Shown here: positions 45,891-57,444 of the stretch, in pieces | Position numbering within the stretch: position 1 is the stretch's first letter | Layout: each line of letters opens with the position of its first letter | Assembly: GCA_037178855.1 (NCBI GenBank) | Contig: JASJZC010000002.1 | Location: 5,344,501 to 5,408,500 of the forward strand | Reading direction: 5' to 3' | Source of the DNA: Oscheius sp. JU75 | Taxonomy: Eukaryota; Nematoda; Chromadorea; Rhabditida; Rhabditidae | Length of the DNA: 64,000 bases | Notes under the pieces: generated by a model | Told to the model about the DNA's origin: nothing | What the model saw: only the letters and a program-made list of their open reading frames with translations | Databases searched by the model: none | Made by a program: the position numbers and the translations under genes

Positions 45891-48081
45891 TTACAACATT
45901 CTTACTCGTCCTCGTCCCAGGTGAATATGCAGTGGCGGCATTATCGAAGCTCTTCGCCCCGGGACCTCTCCCTGTACTTCTTCTTCCTCTTCCGGCTGGA
46001 CATGTTTTGTAAAAGTGTCCAAATAGTCTACCTGTTCAATTGGTCCCTCGACTATGACCAGACTCTGTCGTCTCTCCTCCTCTTCTTCCATCATTGCTTG
46101 AAGGAACTGCTTCTGCCTCTCCGTATTTACAGTTCCCCAAACGGATTTAAACAAGTAGATGAAAATTTCCAGGAGGGTAACCTAGATGACAAGTATCCCT
46201 CACATTGCTCAGAACATACCGTACTCATTCCCAGAAACAGACCCATACTTCCCGCAATGTTTGACAGCAAGTCAGCTGTCTGTAGCTGTTTCTGTTGCTC
46301 GTGCCTCTCGACAGTTATGGTCCGAAAGTAGAGCCAAACTACTGTCACTGAGTCACTAAAAGTAGTTTATATAGATAACACACATTATAGTACCGTATAT
46401 AGTCATCAGTGTAACTTTTCTCTGAATAGAAGCTTCTCGAAGTCAGATCGGCATAACTGTGACTGGTATCGTATTGCATAAAACTGCACTCGGAGTCACA
46501 GACGTGGGTCAGTGAATCTGGAAGGAATCTTATAGATAGGTTCAGCTCCAAATAGAGGGCACAAGTGATTGTCAAAAGGAGCTAAAAACCAACTGAGAAG
46601 GTAGTCCTGGCACTGGGTTATTTTGAATGGATCGCAAGCGACGTGCGACTGGTTGTAGTTCAGATGGAGAGGAACACATCCACAAGCTGTCAGCCACTTC
46701 CTGGCTTCGTTGTTCCACTCGCAATGAATCGAAGAGTACTAAATTAAGCATTTAGAACGGCGCGCAAAGAACTCACTGGCAGAGGAAGAATCTGATCTCC
46801 GGGACTCCAATCCTTCTGACAAATGCCCCAATCGGTTCTGGGAAGAAGAGAGATCTGAACTGGGTAATGTGATAAACGATAATACAAACATTTTTAGCAT
46901 CGACCGTGACAAAAATGGAGGTGCCAGGTGGAGCGGCGACGCTTCTCGACTGCATGGTGGCTCCGCTTGGATGAAGGAGCACCCGTACTCCGTCGTCTAG
47001 GAACTGTCCGGCCAGATCATCTTCATAAGTTTTCTCTTTATTGAGTTAGAATAAGTTCACCTGTTTTCCAATCATTGTGTCCATCAATCACTAGCTGCCA
47101 ACCGTATCCACTTCCGCTGAACCACTGCCTCTTTTGGGCTTCAGCTCCTGAGATCCTCAAATTCAATGATCAGAATGATGAAATGGTGCTTACCTCATAC
47201 AAGGCCCAGCGTCTGTGATCACTGGTATTGCCAAAGAACAGCAGTCGGAGATCTGACGACCAGCGAAGGAACAAGAGACGAGGATGTCAGTGCAGTCAGG
47301 TCTGGAACGATCTTGTAACGTTTTCTTACATATCTTGTTTCTCTGAAAAATTAGATCTCAAAAAAAAAATGCTGAAGAGATTCTAAATACTGAGCTTGAA
47401 AAATGGAGGGAATGTAGAAAAAATTGTAAATGAACTCACGCAATCGACTGAAGGAATATTGCCAGATCAAACGGCTCTTTTCTAGTCGCTTCGTAGACTT
47501 CTACTAATTTTAAATACTCTTCATAGGTCTCCGGAGAGTAGTTGGTTGGAATATATTGTGTGTAGGAGTTTGACAAATAGGCAGCCAGTATCTCCGATAC
47601 ATTCCAAGCTGAAGAAAGTTAGAGAAGACCAGATGTTTACCTCCAATTTTCCTGGGATCAATGGGGTTGTTATGGCATACAGTGATATCGGGAAATTGGA
47701 TTCCGTCACTAGGAACAAGAGTATTTATTTGGAAAAGAGTCGGTTTGGAATGATACCCGAAAAGGAGATAGCCACTCTGTAACCCTACTTACAAACAAAA
47801 TTGTCAAAACCCACGTGGATCATGAAAAGAGACAGGCAGGAGAGGACCACAACGCACCAAAAAATTCTCGAGGGCCATGTGTTAGAGTTGTAGATTCTAA
47901 CCAGACCGTGGTAGGTGGTCAGTCCGCTGAATTCCTTCGTCTCATAGTCATAGATATGAAGATAGATTCGGTCTGTCCAGGAGGAAGAGGTCTGCGATTC
48001 AGCTGCCGACATTGATTTCAGCTGATAAGGATAGTCAGGAGAGGAAACAGGGACTGAACTACTGGATCGGAATTCTATCAT
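45891..48081 (-). CDS. DEG/ENaC-family amiloride-sensitive cation channel subunit
   Basis: Trimeric sodium channel family; nematode members are mechanosensors or acid sensors. From 48081: a Ser-rich cytoplasmic N-terminus, then FSGLTTYHGLVRI with the gating His-Gly pair, the first membrane helix (FWCVVVLSCLSLFMI), and, after a 38-nt intron beginning GTGGGT, GIQFPDITVCHNNPIDP of the extracellular palm. The Cys-rich ectodomain spans 46350-47630. Before the second helix the pattern TADLLSNIAGSMGLFLGMS is diagnostic; it joins to VTLLEIFIYLFKS across a 37-nt intron. The C-terminal tail is acidic (MMEEEEERRQ). Which nematode subfamily it belongs to cannot be decided by eye. Confidence 0.93.
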
Positions 48082-48367
48082 CTATTTCACGTTTTATCAT
48101 AGTAGTCCGTGAATTAGACTAAATAAGATTTGGTAAGTTCCTTCATGTCAAGATTCCAATGACTGGATACTCATTTTTTAAAAGCTCCCTTGAAGGATCC
48201 GCATTGTCTCAACTGACACCATCCTCACCACTGAAGCATTCTGTTAATCGTCTTAAACGTGTCAAAATCATTGTCTTCCTTGCTCTTCTGCTTGATAACA
48301 TGTGAATCACTTTGAGATAAGGAAATCTTTTAACGCACAGCTCTTCCTTCTGTATTTCAACGCCAGC

Positions 48368-50511
48368 ATGCTGCCGCTGTTCCTGCTGGTCCTAGCCGGA
48401 ACCGAAGCCCTCTACCGGCCTCTGATTTTCGGAAGACCCACAGGAGGCTTTCTTCAGGTATGTGAACAGTAACCCTGAAGCCTTTTCTGAAATTATGCGT
48501 GGCTTACCTTTTGTGAGCGATATCGAAAAAACTTATAAGAAAGTTTGGTCAAAGTAATTCTAGGGAGCTAACGAAGATGGCTATACTTGGACCAATTCTT
48601 CCTACATGATTTACAACACCATCACACAAAAGAACGATAATTTTGGGTCGGTGAATGGAACCTGGCAGCAACGGTACCAGTACAATAGCAAGTTCTTCAA
48701 TTCTTCAAGACCGTTGGCCTTTTTGATGATTGGTGGAGAGGGTACGCAGAGTTTTTGTTCTAATTTTAACTTGATGCAGGAGAAATTGGAAATGGAGGCG
48801 ACAAATGGGTCAGAAATGAAAATGTTACCATGATGACTTACGCCTCATTGTTCGGAGCTGCCGCATTCCAGGTCGAGCACAGGTTCTATGGACCGAAGAA
48901 CTGTACTCCGATGGGGTAAGTTAATACGTTCAAATAGCTAGAAAAGCATACATGCAGAAACAGCACAGTCGATTCTCTTCAACTGCTGTCGATTAAACAA
49001 GCTTTGGCCGATATCGACAATTTCATTGGAGAGATGAACAAACTGTACTTCAGTAGCTACTCGAACATTCAATGGATCACTTTTGGAGGTTCCTATCCAG
49101 GTAACTATCGTTTGTCTCTCACCCGCACTGATTCAGGAACCCTCTCGGCCTTATTCCGTGCCTCATACCCTAGCAGAACAATCGGTGCTGTCTCTACTTC
49201 CTCTGCTGTCCATTTCTTCACGGACTACTATGGTAAGTCTCCTCATTGCTCTGTCGCAAATCATCCTAAGGCTACGCTGTCAACACGGAGTACACTTATA
49301 GAACGATCTCTCCGGACTGTGCCGATAACATTGGAAAAGGCTTCCAGAAGATGATCAATCTGGCTTACGGAGGAGCTGCCAGCAGGGATACACTTGAAAA
49401 AACATTCAAGTAGGTATCGAGAAGTCACCAAGAACTGTTGTAGTCTTTGCAATACGTTCGACAACAGCACAACTTCTATCACCAAGGCTGTTCAGTACTT
49501 CTTCTCGAACTACTACGGTCTCTTCCAGACCATCAATCAGTACACCGGCGACAATAGGGTTGCGCACATATATATGAACGAAGTGTATCAATGCTTCAGG
49601 ATTTCGCGACTCGATCCGGACTGGGAGTGCCAGGTGCTTGTGCAATCATGACCAATGCCACATACGGAGATGAGATGAAAAGAATCAAGGCTGTGGTAGG
49701 TTTCGAAGCATTCAAGCTTTATTCAAGTTTTCAGTACGATTGGCAGCAGTCCTTCTATAACGGAGACCCAAATAAATGTGCTGACAACAGCTACGACGGC
49801 TTCATCCAATATATGCAAGACACTAGCTATTCGGATTTGGAACAAGGTAGGATCCCCTCAAATGTCTATGAATTTACCTTTTCAGTCGCGGCCAGAAGTT
49901 GGGTGTGGCAAACCTGCACCTCTCTCGGATACTTTCAGACGACAGATGGAAACAACGGGATTTTCGGCAGCACAGTTCCATTGGAGTGAGTCAGACAGAG
50001 ATAGCAGTCACATCCTGTTTTCAGTTTTTACGCTGACCAGTGCTCGTCCATATTCGGAGCTAAATACGATTTATTGAACGTCTTCAATCAGGTCAATTCT
50101 TACAGATCCGAGTACTATGACACCTACAAGGTAAGATCTTCCTTTTGACCAAAAAAGTTATTCGTCAGGGAACGAAGGTGGTCTTCCCCAATGGCAGTTT
50201 CGATCCGTGGAAGAGTCTCGGCTTCCCGGAGTCAAAGAAAAATGATGCTAATGACGTTGATGCTTTCACCATCAACGGCACTGCCCATTGTGCAAGTAAG
50301 AAGAACATATGTTCTATCTTGATGCCAATTTTTAGACATGTACCCGGCTAGTCCGAATGACACCCAGTCGCTGAAGGACGCTCGTATCAGAATTCAGAAA
50401 CATCTGGACAACTGGATCAAAATAGGATTCTCCGCCCCGACTCCTCAAAATTCAGCATTTCTGTCTTCTCTCCCTCCCATCACTTCTTTCTTCCTCATCT
50501 ACTTCCTGTAA
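48368..50511 (+). CDS. S28-family serine carboxypeptidase (prolylcarboxypeptidase/thymus-specific protease type)
   Basis: Secreted or lysosomal serine peptidase. Exon 1 (48368-48457) encodes a signal peptide; exon 2 starts at 48564. Conserved blocks in order: QKNDNFGSVNGTWQQRY, FLMIGGEG, FQVEHRFYG, SIKQALADIDNFI, the nucleophile motif GGSYPG (Ser split from its context by an intron after P), FRASYP, then GSFDPWKSLG (catalytic Asp) and INGTAHCADM (catalytic His). All three catalytic residues are present. The protein ends in a short hydrophobic stretch (ITSFFLIYFL), which might be a GPI signal. Divergent from the adjacent channel gene, with start codons 286 bp apart. Confidence 0.95.
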
Positions 50512-50677
50512 AATAGGTACCCGACTGTCAGTGCATAGGTTTAGCTAGATAGATAACCAGATTCTCTCAACAAAAAAAACCACACTCAACAAGAAACATG
50601 ACTTACCACTGATACAGTTCCTCAAAAAGTTCAGTTTTAAAAACCATTTATTAATCACAGTATACCCGTAAACATTA

Positions 50678-51726
50678 TCAGAAAATGGAAATCGGAGTAT
50701 CGACTCTGTAGAGAGTGTGGGCTTCGGACGGTTTGGTCATTAGCCATCCCCAAGAGACCACACCGAAAAGGACCAAGGCCGTCATCAAAAAACAAGTGAT
50801 CCCGGCACAGACCATGAAAGACACAGACCATTCGCGGTTGACAATCTCGGTCCAGTTGTACATGATGGGTATGGGAACTGGAGGTGTTTCTTTGGTAGTC
50901 TCTACCGTTGTACTGGACTGAACAGTGGTCAGTCTAGTTGTTTCTTCTGCACTCTCTGAACTTGAGGTTGTCGGAAACGTAGTCGCTTCCATCGTAGTCA
51001 CACGAACTTCTTCTAAAAGAAGAGTCGAAGCCTAGTCTCTGAAATACCTCCGTCTGCCAAAAGGACAGCCTTGATAATGCAGCAGGGAGTCTCCTGGGGC
51101 AAGCCTATCTGAAGAATTCATCGGTCTAAAAACTTCCTGTCTCTTACTTCGAGATGATCTGTCCTCCTTCCCTTTCTTCTCTTAATAACTTGGCCATCCG
51201 TCTGGAGTTCAAAGAATCCCGGGGTCGAGGTGAACTACGAGTCTTTGAGTACTCTCAAGGCGGTTACTCACATTTAGGACGATCGACTTCCGTTCCTTTT
51301 CACGACAGCCGCCTATTATTCGGTGTGTTTGTGGCAAGGAGCTGACTTTGGTCGAATCGACGTCCATCTGGGAGACTGGATTGTATAGGTAGAGAAGGAA
51401 AGGATACCTTATCGAGGGCGGTACCGTCAAAGAAGAGCTGAAGCCGAGTGGACATGTCACGTTCTGTTCTCACAAACAGAGAGGTACTGAAATTTGGAAA
51501 ATCTTCTAGTTTCTGTGGAAACATACCTGTCGCAAGAGTAGAAGAGGTCCAGCTGAAGCGAGACACTCTTTGGAGTCGGAAGATTCAGTCCATACCATTC
51601 GTTGATACGTAACAATTTCTGAATTCTAATATGTAGAAGAGAATAAGAAGTACTGACCCCTAGGACAGCTGGAAACAATAGAAGGACGATGGCGATGGAG
51701 CCGCTAGCAGACGGCAGTCCTCCCAT
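50678..51726 (-). CDS. Type I membrane protein of unknown family
   Basis: The start (51726) opens with a signal peptide (MGGLPSASGSIAIVLLLF). Exons joined by GT...AG pairs that keep frame give RINEWYGLNLPTPKSVSL, TERDMSTRLQLFFDG, then a basic stretch (KRRKGRRTDH), TPCCIIKAVLLADG, a Thr/Ser-rich stalk likely to be O-glycosylated, one transmembrane helix (VSFMVCAGITCFLMTALVL) and a short tail ending at 50678. No family is recognised. The luminal part may be a beta-rich ligand-binding fold, but that is a guess from the alternating hydrophobic strands. Confidence 0.7.
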
Positions 51727-53014
51727 CGACGCCTCAGCCAGCCATCTGCACGGCACAATCAACGAAAAAGCTCGCGATGAAAAGAGGAAGAGTGAGCGTA
51801 AAAGTTGGAGCAACGAACAAAAAGAGATCGTGTATGCAACAAATGAAGCGGACGGCCGGAACGGGAAGTCGTATACACGAAAAGGTAAAAAGGTTGGGCC
51901 TGACTGGGCTGCCCTTTAATCTCACAGCACTCGCGTGAAATTAAAGCTCGTAAAACGGGATGGAACTGCGCTTTGAACTGATGAGGGATGATTGGAAACG
52001 GATGCGACGAGTGTTTGGAGATGTTTGGACGTTCGGGGAGGAGGATATAGGAGGTGAGCCGAGCCCATCTATTAACGAAGTTTTGATCTAATACTCTTCT
52101 TTGTCTCTGAGACATGTCAGTTGGTTTTCTAGGGGCCATATAAATCCAAACCCATACCGAGTAGTCAGATCAAGTCAACAACGAAAATGCAAGCGTTCGA
52201 GTTCGAGCTTTTTCGAACTTCTAAGGAGCAGAGGGATGGGAGAGACAGTAGATGTTCAGAAATAAAGGCACAAGAGGAACAGATCAAACCCGAAGAATAT
52301 GAGGAAGAGGAACCTTGTGGACCACACATTCGGCGTCACCGCCTTGTTCATTCATAAATCAACCGACAAGCCCGAGAATAGAGGGAGTGGCCTCCGCGAA
52401 GCGCCTAATAAACAGCGGTCACTGAACAATACGCTAAAGAGGCCACTTGAGCTTTTCGTTTTATTTTTAGGGAAGAATTTGTAGTCCTTTACGCTCTGAC
52501 TAACATCCAATTTTGTCAGATGAAAACGGCAACACAAAGCACTTGTTTACGTCACATCAATTTGACAAACTGGCCCATGCATAATCAAAACCATTTACTC
52601 ATGGATAGGCTATATATTAGATGCTTGTCATACAGAGAAGGAATTCGAAAGTGAACTCGTGTTGCCGGGTTGAAAAAAGATGGCTACATGCTCGGAGATC
52701 AAGTTACACTCTCTGCTGAGGTTTTAGCGTAGAAATGTACGGACAGAATCGTTTCGAGAACGGGAAAAGCAAAATTCTAAAACACCTCATCTCATTCTCA
52801 AGTTCTGACACTTCAGTTATGATGACAATTCTTCTGTTTTCCTTTGGATAGTCAAGCTCTCCCAAGAAAAATCTCTGTCTTTATCATCGTTCGACCCACT
52901 AAACCGCTAAGGACTTTCCCCGCGGATTTCGTTCCACTTTCCCATTGTTAAGAGACGATCGCCGCCAGGCACGGAGGTCGACCCCAGGGCTGGAAGAATG
53001 TTCAGTGACGGCCG
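51727..53014. other. Intergenic with nothing recognised
   Basis: Short overlapping open segments only; those at 51689-52139 are opposite-frame readings around the upstream region of the membrane-protein gene. No repeats or RNA genes are seen. Confidence 0.4.
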
Positions 53015-53371
53015 ATGCTTCTTTACCTTCTCCTCCTCCCACTTCTCACTGATTCGACGCGAAACGATAGTGACTTTAGTAACTGGACAGACATCGATGG
53101 CAAACAGAAGATTGTGGTGAGTGAGAACTGCTTGTTATCAAGCGAGTGTTTAGATAGGCAACTCGAGCGAAATCGACCTATCGGGACAGGCCTTTTACGT
53201 ATCTGGAAAGAGTGTTTCCAGTGCAAAAAGTGCCAATACAGCTATCGTTTCTGCTTCGGAGGTAAGGAATCATGAGTCAGATACCATCTCCTTTCAGAAC
53301 ATTGGAGAGGCGACCTTCGTCAAATCTGCCTTGGCTTACAAACCGAGTCGAAAAGATGTGAAGAAGGCTAG
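53015..53371 (+). CDS. Small secreted Cys-rich protein, unknown function
   Basis: Two exons (53015-53261, 53298-53371) give 106 residues: a signal peptide (MLLYLLLLPLLTDS), then a Cys-rich part with ECLDRQ, WKECFQCKKCQYSYRFC and CLGLQTESKRCEEG. An ATG at 52998 in another frame gives only a short product. The same reading frame continues open past the TAG (53369-53371), with another Cys-containing segment (QCQQFYPRH) and a good splice pair to a further exon ending at 53580. The TAG may thus be a recent stop or part of an unrecognised intron. No family is recognised. Confidence 0.55.
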
Positions 53372-53581
53372 GATCAACACCAGTGTCAGCAATTCTACCC
53401 TCGTCATGGTACTCTTTGTCTACTTTTTTTTCTACTCACATATCCAGAGAAAACCAACCCGAAAACGGCAATGGACTGCGGGGAACGGAACACAGCCAGT
53501 CTTCCTCAAACTGAAAGAAGCTCGGGAAAAGTTCTTGAAGAACAGTCCCACGAAAAACTGACTACCTCCAGAGACAAAGCT

Positions 53582-54354
53582 TTATCCTAATGTGTAAGCT
53601 AATAAAAGTATTGGCAGAAAAGTGGCAGTAGAGGGATTGCAGAGCTCTGTGTCACAGAGACAAGTAGCCGAAGGCGGAGCACATGAGACATTTGTACTGA
53701 TTTGAAAGGGTGGCTTGTAGAGATAGGAGAGACAGCCGCGCATCACAAAGACAAAGTCTGAATTAGACGTTTGTTTGGTGACTAAGAAAGTATACCAAGT
53801 TCCTTTACAGTTGTCTTGACACATCGATCTGCAGGAGCGCACGATTGCTGCCTAGTTGTAGTGAACTCATAGGCATCCGAGTCATGGCATTGAGGATGTG
53901 ATGGAGGCACGTTAAACCTGGAAGATGCGTAATTTTGATCCCACAGGACATCTATGAATATTTATTCCTCTGACAGGCCGCCCCCGACTTTAGTTAGAAG
54001 ACACTGCTTCTTGTAAGTCGTTACAGTTGCCAACAGACTAATCTTGCAATCCTGGCTAACTGTCTAAAACCTTGACTACCCAAAACAGTCCAGTATCTTT
54101 GGATACCTCAACATTTATCTATCATGTGGCCCGTAACATGTGAGTCAAATGACCTTATCCTCATTCACAAGCAAAAAAAACTATTCGATTTGGGGGAAAA
54201 TTACTCACTTGGAGAACATGAATAACTTGAACGCATCCCTTTCCTCTTGTTGTACCAAATCCAAAGGAACCTGTGAGATGCAGTGGTAGCAGGATAGTTT
54301 TGCTGAGCTGACTACAACATAAAAAAGAAGAAGAAGAAGAAGCAACCGAATCAT
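53582..54354 (-). CDS. Ly6/uPAR-type three-finger protein, GPI-anchored
   Basis: Exon 1 (54354 to about 54209) encodes a poly-Leu signal peptide and the start of a three-finger domain (LSCYHC). Exon 2 (about 53925-53810) has HPQCHDSDAYEF and SCAPADRCVK; exon 3 (to 53582) has VMRGCLSYL, VSCAPP and the signature CLCDTELCN. A hydrophobic end (FLPILLLAYTLG) serves as GPI-attachment signal. About 148 residues. The Cys order matches the Ly6/three-finger fold used by nematode membrane proteins such as the ODR-2 and HOT families. The first intron is long (~285 nt) for this window. Function is unknown. Confidence 0.85.
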
Positions 54355-55460
54355 CTCATTTTCCCCAAAATTATCCTGAAGAATGATTGAAATAAGATTA
54401 TGATAAGATAGTCTATACGATTGAGGGATTATGCGGCTGATTTGCTATGAGAGCAGGTGGAGGTATATGGGATTATCCGATTGTATCCAATGGTGGCGAT
54501 TAGTTAGGAGGCTCGTCGTTTACGGAGAAGCTCCATGGCAACGGGACAGCCAGAGAGCTCTTGCCTAAGATTTCGTGGAATTGGTAACAGGCGGTTGGGA
54601 TTCTGGGGACCGAGCTATAGAGGAGTTCCATCTGTTGCAGTTGGAATTGATCGTTGAAATTGATCACAACTAGTGAAAATTGACCGGAAGTGAAAACAAC
54701 TTCCATTTTTGTAATTAAAAAAAGTGGTATACTGCTAACTTTGCCGCTTTCCGCCCGATCAACCCGGGTTCGACCCTGCGCAGCGGTTTTTATCAAAAAC
54801 CAATTCGAAAGTGCTGTAAAATTTAGGATTAAGCGTTCTAATAATCTATTCATGCAAATATTGCAGTTGAAATTGACTAGAAATGAAAGAAATCTCTAAT
54901 ATTAGAAGCTATCGTGTCCGTCCGTCCGTCCGTTGGAAGCCTTTCGCGTTTGCACAAATATCAGGGGTAGTCTCAAGGAAATCGACTCCACATCAATTTT
55001 TATTGAGAATCACAAGCCAATTTAAGACCAAATCGACCTCGGTCTATCTGATTGTGAGTGTCGATAAATTTTGTTTTGCATACCATTGGGTATGATTTGT
55101 ATGTAAGGCTAAATGTACAGGCTCTGCAGGACATCTTAGTCACCTCTTTACTAGTCACCCAACTATCTGAAGCTGAAAGGCGATACATCGACGGGAAATC
55201 TTATTGGCGGACTAACCACGCGCATCAGACAGCAGAAAACCATGAATACGCAGAGCGATACCCTTCTTCACAGCTGACCATCTTCCTCTCGACTTGATCA
55301 AAGTCGATATGGGATTTACTTTTCCTTACTGGTAGCTATGGGACATCAACAAAGCGGTCTTAGGCGACCGGATTAAGACGATTTGGATCGACATATGCCT
55401 CCTGATGAAGAAGAAAGGTAAGGACAGCCCTCTGTTCAAAGATTTAGTAGATCCCAGGAA
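54355..55460. other. Intergenic with a polymerase III B-box-like sequence and a (GTCC)n tract
   Basis: Around 54762-54775 the sequence GGGTTCGACCCTG matches the tRNA B box, preceded 40-50 bases earlier by a TGGTATACTG D-arm-like word. No acceptor or T stem folds properly, so it is at most a tRNA relic or a SINE fragment. A short (GTCC)n run lies near 54918-54932. No genes are seen. Confidence 0.35.
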
Positions 55461-55995
55461 ATGGATACTTTGGAGCACCGTACAGCTGAAGAGGTCATGA
55501 AATTTATGGGGGAATGTTTCCGGTTGGATCGAGGAGAGGAACGACGAGTTGAACAGTTATCGAGACAGTGGCAGGAGGGACAAGCTGATCAAGAACAGGA
55601 AAGCACGTTAGGTTTGGAGCTGGAAAGACGAGCAAGAGCGAGAACAAAGGCGAATCCAGCAACAGAATAGAAGTGCTAGACTATTGGCAATGATGACTCC
55701 TGAACAAGCTGCAGAGGAACGTTTACATAATTCCAAATAGATTCATTTTCGCTGGGAGGACACACCAGGTTACGTTCGTGAAAACGCAAGAGAGCGGAAT
55801 ACTTTGGCACATCGGAATTTTCGAGAAAACCTATCAGACGAAAACCGTTTGAACCTCCGAAGTCAAAATACTTTGGGAAGCTAAATTATCCGGCAAAACT
55901 TACCACACAATGTCCGTGCCAAAATTAGATGCATGTGGCTAGAGAAGATCAAGCCCAATGCAAACAGCATAGAATGCGACACGTGAACATATTAG
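55461..55995 (+). mobile_element. Degraded mobile-element ORF with repeated charged units (Helitron-like, tentative)
   Basis: The translation is rich in Arg, Glu, Asn and Gln and includes MTPEQAAEERL, FRWEDTPGY and a diverged tandem unit (RNTLAHRNFRENLSDENR then RSQNTLGS, IIRQNLPHNVRAK). Several stops interrupt it, and it ends LNKPEFEF. Charged repeats of this kind precede the helicase in some animal Helitron ORFs. No Rep or helicase motif is present here, so the family call is tentative. Confidence 0.35.
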
Positions 55996-56661
55996 AATCT
56001 TAATAAACCTGAATTTGAGTTTAGAGCTTACCTGAAAATGTAGCGTCTACCTGAAAATAATGAGCAAGAAAGAAAGCATCATTTTTTTTCTTTAATTTCT
56101 TATTGTTTCAGACTTTTCCTATCTCCAAACCCTAATACCTTGACAGCGCCCCAGTTTCTAACATCCGGTCATTCCAAGGAGATTCCTACATATGCTTAAA
56201 TCTGCCCTCGGACTAAAGACTGGAGTTTTCAGATCTGGGTTGCTTGGGACTATCCCAGACCCTAGTCAAGATGGTAGAGAATAGAAATAGAAAGCGAAAG
56301 GGTAATGCAAAAGTGGAGACACAGTTTTGGGAAAAGTATGTTTACATGGTAGAGTTCGATGATGCCGAGGGAGAGTTCGGAGGAGACGACAGCACAGCGC
56401 AGCAGCAGACATTGGAACTGACTGCCACAGACGCGAGCAATTCAAAATTCGCTTTATAAAGCTGTAAGCTGTCTTCAGAAAAGTGAACAAAAGTGATGTG
56501 TCTCTTCGGCTCTGCAACATTATGCCTGCTCGCATTGACACGAAGTTAAACCAAGTAGTAGGAGCTTTTTATTACAAGACTATGAACATGAGGATCGGAA
56601 CTAATCCAAGCGTAGATCGAAATACCGGTACTTATCAGACAAAATGTGCAAGAAAATTGGT
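55996..56661. other. Intergenic with one short unsupported open frame
   Basis: The plus-strand open frame 56244-56459 (basic start, acidic middle with EFGGDDSTAQQQ) has no recognised family and no splice support. Otherwise nothing is seen. Confidence 0.3.
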
Positions 56662-57444
56662 CTATACAAATCGTCCACTCTGAGCCATTACTGCCTTGAT
56701 TGCAGAATCGTCAGCCATTGAACTGTCCTTCCTAGGAAGAGGGACATCCATTCTGTTGGGGCGAGGCACACTCTTGTCCAGAGGGTCGGTCTGTTCGAAG
56801 GGGAAGGTAGCGTCGAACTTCATGTACTCGTTGAGGTCGAGTCCTCCACTGTGGTCGGAATCGAATCCAAAGAACAGTTTGGGGAAGTTTTCTCGGGGCT
56901 TGACCAGGAATCGCTCACGGAGAACACGCTCAGTCTCGTCCTGACTCAGAGCCTTGTCCATGTCCTCATCAAACTCTTCGAAGACTTTTCCGAAGTATTC
57001 GGCCCTGATGGCAGCACTCTTGCTTGCTACTCCATGGTAGTGTTCTTCGTACTCACTCAGACTGATCCTACCGTCGTCTGAACTTGTCTTTTTCTGTTTC
57101 CTAAAGCGCAGACTTACGATTCTTATCCAAAGATTCGAACTCCTCCTTTTTGGCCTCAACATAGGCCAGTTCCATGTGAAGAAACTCGTCAAAAGTCAGC
57201 TCTTTGTTCTTGTTGGCGTCAGATCGGATAAAGCGCTCCTCTGAAAGATATTTGGTCAAGAACATTCCAGAGAAGAGAGGCATTTTCGGTCATCTTTGAA
57301 CCGATTACCGCACCCAGTTTTTCGCGCGAACTGACCATGTGATTCGTCTTTGACTCTCATGAAGTTGAACTCTTCCTCTAGAGGAACCGGGGCACAGAAG
57401 CCTGAAGAGACCAAGAGAAATGGAAGGAGCAGTTGTGACAACAT
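56662..57444 (-). CDS. Secreted EF-hand calcium-binding protein
   Basis: The start (57444) gives a signal peptide (MLSQLLLPFLLVSSGFCA). Three exons join in frame. Four EF-hand loops have calcium ligands at the expected positions: DANKNKELTFDE, DKNHDGRISLSE (its His codon completed across the 44-nt intron), DEDMDKALSQDE and DSDHSGGLDLNE. The protein ends SGRFV without an ER-retrieval signal. It is about 220 residues. The arrangement resembles calumenin/reticulocalbin proteins, which have six or more loops and HDEF ends; with four loops and no such end, a nematode-specific secreted EF-hand protein is equally likely. Confidence 0.85.

Noticed and set aside
54690-54800. Functional tRNA gene
   Set aside because: Only the B box fits; the acceptor, anticodon and T stems do not pair.
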